From Sedimentisphaerales bacterium (lineage in GTDB: Bacteria > Planctomycetota > Phycisphaerae > Sedimentisphaerales > SG8-4): a stretch of DNA of 19,857 bases. The stretch spans positions 1-19,857 of the forward strand of contig JAFGJR010000320.1 in the NCBI GenBank assembly GCA_016928975.1. The letters run 5' to 3'. The notes below the pieces were generated by a model. That model saw only the letters and a list, made by a program, of their open reading frames with translations. It did no database searches and was not told where the DNA came from. Below are positions 1 to 6,289 of the stretch, piece by piece. Each line of letters opens with the position of its first letter. The stretch's first letter is position 1. The translations under genes and the position numbers were made by a program.

Positions 1-26
1 CTCTTGAGCTCATCACAGATGCCCAT
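1..26 (-). CDS. Possible 5' end of a gene cut by the window edge
   Basis: On the minus strand an ATG at 26-24 opens a frame reading MGICDELK before the window ends. It lies five bases after the stop codon of the small ORF at 32-178. An AAGGTG stretch that could act as a ribosome binding site lies a few bases upstream, overlapping that ORF's end. The spacing looks like the second gene of a small operon. Eight codons are too few to identify a family, and the frame could be chance. Confidence 0.25.
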
Positions 27-31
27 TTCGA

Positions 32-178
32 TCACCTTCTCCTTCGCAGCCAGCGGTCCAGCGGCGTTTCACGTAGCGACGCAAGCACCCTTGCCCTGCG
101 CCGCTGCCAGCTGCAATCCAACAACTGCATGACGGCATGTACCTCCTGTGAGGTACCACTTACTGTGCCCTTATCCAT
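32..178 (-). CDS. Possible 48-residue Arg-rich small protein
   Basis: An ORF of 48 codons starts at the minus-strand ATG at 178-176. A perfect GGAGG lies 8 bases upstream, which is why I chose this start over the in-frame ATG two codons earlier. The product is basic: it begins MDKGTVSGTS, has an Arg cluster (QRRRAR) in the middle, and ends PLDRWLRRRR. No family is recognised. A DNA-binding or helical peptide would fit the composition, but that is inference. It is read in the same direction as the kinase gene upstream, about 170 bases after its stop. The SD overlaps the 3' arm of the 11-bp hairpin at 189-223. A plus-strand frame open from base 3 to 374 covers the same DNA but has no SD, so the minus reading is preferred. 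Confidence is limited by the short length. Confidence 0.4.
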   Translation of the reverse strand: MDKGTVSGTSQEVHAVMQLLDCSWQRRRARVLASLRETPLDRWLRRRR

Positions 179-188
179 CTTCATTACC

Positions 189-223
189 TCCGAGCCACGG
201 CTCGCTCGGGGACGTGGCTCGGA
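189..223 (-). promoter_or_regulatory. Hairpin over the SD of the small ORF
   Basis: A perfect 11-bp inverted repeat (TCCGAGCCACG at 189-199, CGTGGCTCGGA at 213-223) surrounds a 13-base loop. Read on the minus strand, the last three bases of the stem form the start of the GGAGG used by the ORF at 32-178. Folding would therefore partly hide that ribosome binding site. There is no T-run after the stem on the minus strand. On the plus strand it is followed by TCTTTCTC, so it could instead be a weak plus-strand terminator. Confidence 0.5.
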
Positions 224-348
224 TCTTTCTCACCATCGCGCACGAGCCGGATGCAAGCAGTTTCTGCTCTGCGAACAAGAGAGGTTCTTAAGCACGAACA
301 GGGAGTTCACATGCTTACCCACATCAGAAACACAAGCATCTCTGAAAA

Positions 349-3300
349 CTACCACTCTGCCTCGCAGTTCATAGAGCATCCATCTCCGTCTACCCAATTT
401 CCATCGTCACATTCCTCACCTTGCTCGCGAATACCATTGCCACAGAACGGTGCTATCTGATCCTTCGACCATTCGGAACCATCCAGCGGATTTCTGCAAC
501 TCGGATCATCGGGATAGTCAAAGAACCCATCATTGTCATTGTCCAGACCATCACAACACTGGCATGTGGCTTCGCAGTTTCGCGAACAACCGTCCCCATC
601 ATAGAGGTCACCATCGTCGCACTGCTCACCTGCTTCAACAATACCGTTCCCACACACAGCCGATACCTGACCGTCACGCGTCCCTGAGGCTGGATAGGAT
701 TCGGGAAAAGTATCAACCTGAGAACTGGTCGCGTTACTAACACCGCCGCCAGATTCTCCTTGCGCATGGCTCGGGATCGGAGCAAGGAGCGAGCCATCCA
801 GAAGACCGCGTCGAGAAGCAGGCTTGCTTGACCGTACGTCGCTCACAACACTTTCTCGGCTTGCGGCCTGGTACATACGCACGCCTCCTCCGAGACAACC
901 AACGGCGAGCAAAGTGCCGCTCGAGTTAAAATCAATGCTGAGAATGCCGCGAGTGCTAGTACCGTTCTTTGACGGCGATAAACAGAGCCTTTGCTTACCC
1001 AATAAGGAGTCCCACAGCTTGACCGTTCCGTCAAGAGACCCGGTTGCTATGGTCAGGTTGTCAGGCGAGTATGCGATATCCGTAACCGGACTGTTATGTG
1101 CCTTAATTGGCAAACATCTGAACGTCCCATCATAACTCCATAAGAGCACTTCCCCAGATTGCGTCCCAATAGCCCATGAGCCGTTTTGCGGCCCGCAGCG
1201 AATCGCGGTTACTGGATTTCGACTGAGGAAACAGACAATATGACTGCCGGTTTCAACTGACCAAAGACCCACCGCGTTAGGAGAAGAACTAGCGGCAAGT
1301 ACTGAGCCGTCCTCTGACAACGCCATGCAATTGCAGGCCACAGTGGTCTTACCTAGTCGGCGTATCACCTCCTTCCTTGTCAAATCCCAAATAAGTACAC
1401 CCTCATGCGAATCTGTACACGCTGCGATATTGCCATGAGGACATGCTGCAAGCGCTACGGGCGATTTGACTGGAAGCGATTGTGTGCCATGTAGGCCGAA
1501 GGTGGCAACATCATAGACGGTAATGACTCCGCTACGGCTCATCGCAATAAGGTGCCCACGATCAGACAGGGCCACCATATGTTTCCAATCAGGCGCGCCG
1601 AGGTGGTGCACTTCCTCCCAACGCCCTGCCGAGCCAGCGCGGCACAGTGAAAGGTCGCTAATAGATAACCAGCGTCCGCTTACAGGATTCCGCGAATCAT
1701 CAACTACGGGAGTCCTAGACCACAGCGAGCCGGTCCGGGAGTCGGCGCCGACGACGAGCGACGTATCATCCTGAGAAAATCTGACAAAGCAACTGTGTCC
1801 CGAGGTCCCTATTGTCTCGTAGTCATCTACCATATCAACACACCAGAGGCGAAGCGAGCCATCTGTGCCTATCGTGGCCAGACGGCTCGCATCATCAGTC
1901 ATGGCTAGTCTGTACACGTTGCCCAGATGCCCGTGAATCCGCTTTACTGGCGTACCGGACAGCGTTTGCCATATGGTTACAGCCTCCCCTCCTTGCGCGG
2001 CCGCAAGATACGTACCATCGGATGAGAACACCAGATCCATTGCAGCGGTGGGTCTGTCATCAGGCTCCAAAACACTTCGCACCTGCGACGAGGCTATGTC
2101 AACGAGTTCGGCCCTCCCTGACCCTAAGCCAACCGCAAGCAATGACCCGTCATTGGAAATTGCAGTAACGCACACTTCAGAAGACACCCGCCTCACACAC
2201 TGAGTTACCTTTGAAGTCGAGGAGTTCCAGATGACTGCTGTTAGACGATCGGCGCAGCAGAACAGTCCATGAGAGCCACTGGATTCAAGGCACACGACGT
2301 CGTCCAGGAGCTCCAATTGGGTTTCCTTTCGGCAACGACCGGTATGAGAATCCCACAGGCGAATGAGTCCTTTCCGCGTGACTGTCCCTAATAATCCTTC
2401 ATCCGCCCCCCATGCGATTGCGGCTGCTGATCCGAGGAGTCTGCCGGCAGCGACTGCTTCGGTGCCTGATTCGACTGACCACAACTCCACATCAGCACCT
2501 GAGGCGGAGGAACTAGATACTAGGACCGCCAGAGTGCTGCCGTCCCTGCTAAACTCAAGGTCGACAACAATGCCTTTCTTTCCTGCTCTTAGGGTTGTGA
2601 CTGCCTTCCCAGTTGAAGCATCCCACAACGTAATACCTCGGCCATTGGTTGAGGCCGCCAGCAAATGACCATCGGGAGAAAAGCATACCGCATAGCACCG
2701 CTGGACAGGAAAGACTGCATACGCCTGGTGGCACAAACCCCACAGATAGAACCAGTCAAAGGACCGCCAGTCTTCATGGTTCCGGGGAAGCTTAAGATTG
2801 CTTAGAAGCGCGTCAAGTTCAATAGTGCTTCCGTGATCCCAGAGTGCTTGCGCACGGTTCATATCCGAAGCATACGCATGCCGACGCGCCAGCATGTGCT
2901 GCTGGGCCTCAGATGCTCGGGCGGCTACAGCGTCATCCCTCTCCGATCGCACACGGACGTAAGCATAGGAAGCAACGCTGAGAACGAACAAAGCCATGAA
3001 GGCTGCAGTGAGCACCTTCTTGCGGTGGACCCTCGCTTTCCTCATGACATACTCGGCTAAAGAGTATCTACCTGCTCTCAATGTGTCCCCTCTCAAGTAA
3101 CTGCACAAATCATTGTGCAGGTCACCTGTATTCTGATAGCGATCATCGGGATCACGAGCAAGGACCTTCGCAAGGAGTTTCCTGAGTTCTCGATCCTCAA
3201 CGAGGTCCAGGCGGGGAGGTGTCTCCATCTTGACGCGCGTTGCCTCGGAAAATGAGTCGGGCAGGTCATGAGGATACGCGCCCGTAAGGAGTTTGAAGAG

Positions 3301-4149
3301 GGTTACGCCAAGCGCATAGATATCCATTCGTATATCTTGCTTATCACCCTTCATCTGCTCAGGTGACATGAATGCAGGGCTTCCGCCAACCTCAAAGAAC
3401 GCAGAGACATCGCCACCTGCAGGATCGGGCTCCAAGGCTTTGGCCAAGCCCCAATCAACAACCACGGGACTGCCTTGGGAGTTTACAATGATGTTACTGG
3501 GCTTGAGGTCTCGGTGGATAAAGCCCTTCGCGTGAGCGTGGGCGACAGCCTCGCAGATCGGGCCGAACAGCTCAACGATAGCCTTGCGCGACGGCCTCTT
3601 CTTCTCCACGTACTTGTCGAGGCAGAGGCCCTCGATGAAGTCCATGACATAGTAATAGCCTCCACGATGAAGACCCGACACGTGAACGTGAGCGATGTTA
3701 GGATGCTTCAGATCAGCGGCAAGTCGCACCTCCCTCTCGAAACGCGCTCGAGCTTTGGGATCGCTAAGACGAACCTGTGGAAGTAGCTTGACCGCGACAT
3801 ACTGCTTCGTGCTGAGACTGAAAGCGCGCCACACCTCCGCCATTCGGCCCTCAGGGAGTGGCTCAATAAACAAGTATCCAGGTATGCGCTCGTCTCCCTC
3901 TGGCAGAGGCGGGTCGTTGAGGTTTGTGTCACCAACCTCATGAGATTCTGCCCTGAGACCGTGTTCCTTAATAATGGGCAGATACTGCTTCTCAAACTCA
4001 AGGTCAAGTCGAACAGAATCAAATCTGTGCTGGCAGGCTATGCAACGGGCCAGATGGGAGGCAACAGCATGTCCATCTGGCTCTGAGCAACTACTCTGCA
4101 GGTAAGCCTTCAGGAGTTCGGACGATGGGCAACTGTCCTCTGGCGTCAT
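349..4149 (-). CDS. Ser/Thr protein kinase: zinc finger, WD40, Cys-rich repeats
   Basis: A membrane signalling protein of 1,266 residues. Residues 27-39 carry an anti-sigma-like zinc motif (H32-x3-C36-x2-C39). A Hanks-type kinase domain follows at about 90-355. It has K121 in VAVKLL, HRDLKPSN at 212-219, DWG at 232-234 replacing DFG, and SPEQ at 262-265. The glycine loop (PEGRMAEVW) is degenerate. A hydrophobic span at about 378-398 should anchor it, which puts the kinase in the cytosol and the rest outside. About 14 WD40-like units with LWD/IWD endings fill roughly 475-1130, enough for two seven-blade propellers. Residues 1165-1266 hold two Cys-rich CGNGI...CDDG...DGDGC repeats (DUF4215-like) flanking a DGLDNDNDG acidic motif. 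It starts 29 bases after the sigma factor's stop, with a weak AAGGGG upstream. I infer that it senses a signal and controls that sigma factor. The kinase assignment is secure; the ligand is unknown. Confidence 0.95.
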   Translation of the reverse strand: MTPEDSCPSSELLKAYLQSSCSEPDGHAVASHLARCIACQHRFDSVRLDLEFEKQYLPIIKEHGLRAESHEVGDTNLNDPPLPEGDERIPGYLFIEPLPEGRMAEVWRAFSLSTKQYVAVKLLPQVRLSDPKARARFEREVRLAADLKHPNIAHVHVSGLHRGGYYYVMDFIEGLCLDKYVEKKRPSRKAIVELFGPICEAVAHAHAKGFIHRDLKPSNIIVNSQGSPVVVDWGLAKALEPDPAGGDVSAFFEVGGSPAFMSPEQMKGDKQDIRMDIYALGVTLFKLLTGAYPHDLPDSFSEATRVKMETPPRLDLVEDRELRKLLAKVLARDPDDRYQNTGDLHNDLCSYLRGDTLRAGRYSLAEYVMRKARVHRKKVLTAAFMALFVLSVASYAYVRVRSERDDAVAARASEAQQHMLARRHAYASDMNRAQALWDHGSTIELDALLSNLKLPRNHEDWRSFDWFYLWGLCHQAYAVFPVQRCYAVCFSPDGHLLAASTNGRGITLWDASTGKAVTTLRAGKKGIVVDLEFSRDGSTLAVLVSSSSASGADVELWSVESGTEAVAAGRLLGSAAAIAWGADEGLLGTVTRKGLIRLWDSHTGRCRKETQLELLDDVVCLESSGSHGLFCCADRLTAVIWNSSTSKVTQCVRRVSSEVCVTAISNDGSLLAVGLGSGRAELVDIASSQVRSVLEPDDRPTAAMDLVFSSDGTYLAAAQGGEAVTIWQTLSGTPVKRIHGHLGNVYRLAMTDDASRLATIGTDGSLRLWCVDMVDDYETIGTSGHSCFVRFSQDDTSLVVGADSRTGSLWSRTPVVDDSRNPVSGRWLSISDLSLCRAGSAGRWEEVHHLGAPDWKHMVALSDRGHLIAMSRSGVITVYDVATFGLHGTQSLPVKSPVALAACPHGNIAACTDSHEGVLIWDLTRKEVIRRLGKTTVACNCMALSEDGSVLAASSSPNAVGLWSVETGSHIVCFLSRNPVTAIRCGPQNGSWAIGTQSGEVLLWSYDGTFRCLPIKAHNSPVTDIAYSPDNLTIATGSLDGTVKLWDSLLGKQRLCLSPSKNGTSTRGILSIDFNSSGTLLAVGCLGGGVRMYQAASRESVVSDVRSSKPASRRGLLDGSLLAPIPSHAQGESGGGVSNATSSQVDTFPESYPASGTRDGQVSAVCGNGIVEAGEQCDDGDLYDGDGCSRNCEATCQCCDGLDNDNDGFFDYPDDPSCRNPLDGSEWSKDQIAPFCGNGIREQGEECDDGNWVDGDGCSMNCEAEW

Positions 4150-4178
4150 GGAAGTTCTGAATACCCCTTCGACTCAAG

Positions 4179-4769
4179 TCACCACAAGTCCCACTCCTCG
4201 CTCCAAATACGCAGCCTGCGCAGCATGCGGGAGACCGCCTTATGGACCGCTGCCTCACTTAAACCCACCCGAAGACCGGCCTCTTTGGCTGTCAGCTCTT
4301 TCTGCTTGCACAACTCAAAAGCGACGATGTGCTTTTCCGGAAAGTCTCGTGCCAGCCTGCGTCTGCATTCCTGCCAGATATGGCGCTTCCATTCCTCCTG
4401 CCACAGCTGCTCAAGCGCGCTCTCACGGTGGTCCGGGACACGTTCGAGTACCCTGGTGCCCGATCCGTCGACAGGCTGCCGCATACGCTTTGGATTCAAC
4501 TCTTTTCGGGTGTGACCGATGCTCCGCCTCACGATGGTGAGCAGCCAGTTCCTGAAGCGACCAGTTGGGCGGTCATAGCTGGCAATGGTCTTCCGGACGC
4601 CAATCAACGTTTTCTGGGCAGCATCTTCCGCGTCTGCTTCTTGGAGGCCGAGGCGGTGGGCAAAGCTGAGGATTATGGGACGGTATCTCTCATCGAATAG
4701 GTTCCATGCCTCGGAGTCCGCAGGATCCAGAAGGCGCTTCAGCAGTGAGGAACGGGTCTTTTCACTCAT
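4179..4769 (-). CDS. ECF-type RNA polymerase sigma factor
   Basis: A sigma-70 family protein of 196 residues, the usual ECF size. Region 2 spans about 20-90 (LFDERYRPIILSFAHRLGL, then AEDAAQKTLIGV, then the RFRNWLLTIVRR helix). Region 4 spans about 126-187, with the helix-turn-helix TAKEAGLRVGLSEAAVHKAV. The ATG at 4769 is preceded by an AGGAG 9 bases upstream. It would direct RNA polymerase to a small set of promoters. The kinase with an N-terminal HxxxCxxC zinc finger is encoded directly downstream, so the pair is probably co-transcribed and functionally coupled. No extra C-terminal domain is present. The linker between regions 2 and 4 (about 90-125) is rich in Arg and Asp. Confidence 0.95.
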   Translation of the reverse strand: MSEKTRSSLLKRLLDPADSEAWNLFDERYRPIILSFAHRLGLQEADAEDAAQKTLIGVRKTIASYDRPTGRFRNWLLTIVRRSIGHTRKELNPKRMRQPVDGSGTRVLERVPDHRESALEQLWQEEWKRHIWQECRRRLARDFPEKHIVAFELCKQKELTAKEAGLRVGLSEAAVHKAVSRMLRRLRIWSEEWDLW

Positions 4770-5056
4770 GATCGGATCTCCTGCAACCAGAAACCCCGCC
4801 GCTCAGGAGGGACCTGGGTGGCGGATTGTCGACAGGGGCAACGCATACCCCACAAGTTTTCCCACGAAAAAAAGACAATTGCATGTCAGTCTCATGGCGG
4901 TGACTCGCCAAGAACACCTCAGGCAGATTCGGGTGACGCAGCGTCACTCCTGCCCTTTGAGACAGCGCTGACTCAGAACGTAGTTGTGGACGCATGATAG
5001 GTCCATTCTGTTCAGGCCTGGACATCACCTTAACCCTTAACAGAGGAGGATGTCCC
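4770..5056. other. Divergent intergenic region
   Basis: This 287-base stretch separates the minus-strand sigma factor from the plus-strand gene at 5057 and must hold promoters for both. It contains a run of seven A at about 4867-4873. I could not find a convincing -35/-10 pair or an ECF-type GGAAC/CGTC pair on either strand. The plus-strand gene's SD (AGAGGAGGA) lies at about 5043-5050. Frames crossing the region are short and lack ribosome binding sites. Confidence 0.5.
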
Positions 5057-5632
5057 ATGAGTATAGTAAACGAGAGCAAACCCAACGCAAAGGCGCCCCA
5101 GCCCACGGTCGAGGCAGCGGTCGCCGCGGGCGGATCCGGAAAGAAGACCGGAGGCTGTATTATCGCAACAGGGGCTGACTCGCCCGGAGAACCCCTGTTC
5201 CTGGTCAGCGAGTACGATGGCCGCTCCGTCACCGAGTTCGTAGGCACGGCAAGCCAGGTACTGAGCCTTGATCCCAAGAGCGTCGACTGTCACATCGACG
5301 AGGCTTTCGGGCGTGTTAGTATCCGCTTGGCCGACAGCAGTTACCTGACGCCCGACGGAGGGATTCCGCGGCTTGGACCCCAGGGACGAGCGCTTCTTGA
5401 TGAACTGATGCGGGCACCGGGAAGGCTTCTGACTGTGAGGTATCTGACCAAGAACCCTGGGCTCAGCAGTCTGGAAGGCCCGCCAGCACGTGCTCAGGCC
5501 GTGCGTCGCCTCCGGATCGCGTTTCATGAAGACGCGGGTACGGGTCGGTATTTCGGCGTGCTGTCTCATCCGTGGCGAGCTCGCTGGAATCCCGAGCGTA
5601 CGTGGCGGGTCATTGAACCGCTTCCGGAATAG
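5057..5632 (+). CDS. Hypothetical protein, possible C-terminal winged helix
   Basis: 191 residues from the ATG at 5057, chosen over an upstream in-frame ATG at 4994 because a strong GAGGAGGA lies 6-8 bases before it. The first 35 residues are low-complexity and rich in Ala, Gly and Lys (ending GGSGKKTGGC) and are probably disordered. Residues about 40-100 look like a small beta-rich domain. The C-terminal part (about 108-187) resembles an OmpR/PhoB-type winged helix: GRALLDELMRAPGRLLT, then an ARAQAVRRLRIAF helix in the recognition-helix position, then a strand-like end. No receiver domain is present. A DNA-binding regulator is therefore possible, but the match is by eye and the wing is atypical. 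It starts the plus-strand pair with the gene at 5732. Confidence 0.85.
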   Translation: MSIVNESKPNAKAPQPTVEAAVAAGGSGKKTGGCIIATGADSPGEPLFLVSEYDGRSVTEFVGTASQVLSLDPKSVDCHIDEAFGRVSIRLADSSYLTPDGGIPRLGPQGRALLDELMRAPGRLLTVRYLTKNPGLSSLEGPPARAQAVRRLRIAFHEDAGTGRYFGVLSHPWRARWNPERTWRVIEPLPE

Positions 5633-5731
5633 GCGCATCGAACATGCTGCGGCCGAGAATACTTCATCAAGCCGAACTCGAAAGGGAAGAGAATACGTAA
5701 GCAGTCCATCCTTGAATAAGGAGACAACATA

Positions 5732-6013
5732 ATGACCGTATCGCGGATAAGTACCGACGTGTTTTTCAGTTGCCTTAGAAAGGTCCTGCATCAGCTTTCC
5801 GAACCGGAGGGCTACGAGAGGCTACTGAATGAGGCACGACAGGACACCCCCATTATCGAAGGGATATGCAGTCAGATTGCGATGATCCTGCATGTCTCAA
5901 AGGAGGATTCGTCGAAATTGCTTGAATTGGCCCACCGGGATCTCGAGGTGTTCCTTGCTCTGCGGGAGATGGAACGTCGCGAACACGCCTCCCAGGCGAG
6001 GCGATTCAACTGA
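5732..6013 (+). CDS. Small helical hypothetical protein
   Basis: 93 residues with an ATAAGGAG SD ideally spaced before the ATG at 5732. The sequence is almost wholly helical in character, with hydrophobic residues at regular spacing (VFFSCLRKVLHQL, then LLELAHRDLEVFLALREME), and has a charged C-terminus. No signal peptide, membrane span or metal motif is seen, and I do not recognise the family. It lies 99 bases downstream of the possible winged-helix gene with no terminator visible between them, and a hairpin terminator follows 15 bases after its stop. It is therefore probably the second gene of a two-gene transcript. A small helical partner or adaptor role is only a guess. Confidence 0.8.
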   Translation: MTVSRISTDVFFSCLRKVLHQLSEPEGYERLLNEARQDTPIIEGICSQIAMILHVSKEDSSKLLELAHRDLEVFLALREMERREHASQARRFN

Positions 6014-6028
6014 ACCAGGCAACCAAAT

Positions 6029-6078
6029 GCCCGTGCACGGTATGGCCACCCGTCAGGTCGTGCACGGGCCTTCTTTTG
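6029..6078 (+). terminator. Rho-independent-type terminator
   Basis: A perfect 10-bp stem (GCCCGTGCAC at 6029-6038, GTGCACGGGC at 6060-6069) with a 21-base loop is followed by CTTCTTTTG. It sits just after the plus-strand gene ending at 6013 and before the convergent minus-strand gene ending at 6085, as expected of a terminator between converging units. On the minus strand the stem is followed by ATTTGGTT, so it may act weakly in both directions. Confidence 0.75.
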
Positions 6079-6084
6079 CCCGAC

Positions 6085-6288
6085 TCACTCCCCGCCCCTC
6101 ATCGCCCTGCCAATCCCCCAGACCGCGAGAAAACAAAGGGCCAGCGCGCCCCACTCGTAGATCGCTGGCCGGCCTCTTCCCCCGAGTCCCGGCAGGGCAG
6201 AGGGAAGAATCGACAGCGGCTGATCGCCCAGCCATTGCATGACAGCATAAACCAGAATCAGGATTACAATACAGAGTGCCGCTTTCAT
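6085..6288 (-). CDS. Small two-span membrane protein
   Basis: 67 residues. An N-terminal hydrophobic span at about 4-20 (AALCIVILILVYAVMQW) and a second at about 46-62 (WGALALCFLAVWGIG) flank a Gly/Pro/Arg-rich linker. The protein ends in a short RAMRGGE tail. The ATG is separated by one base from the stop of the HerA-like ATPase gene, so the two are almost certainly translationally coupled. The family is not recognised. A membrane anchor or partner for the ATPase is a reasonable inference from position. The first span could also be read as a signal anchor. Confidence 0.75.
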   Translation of the reverse strand: MKAALCIVILILVYAVMQWLGDQPLSILPSALPGLGGRGRPAIYEWGALALCFLAVWGIGRAMRGGE

Positions 6289-6289
6289 C

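Noticed and set aside
4770..5056. ECF-type autoregulated promoter
   Set aside because: GGGAAAAC-like and GTCGAC-like pieces exist on the minus strand, but the spacing does not fit a GGAAC/CGTC pair.
5030..5791. 253-codon minus-strand open frame
   Set aside because: Overlaps two plus-strand genes with strong SD sites; composition is shadow-like, with no recognisable domain.
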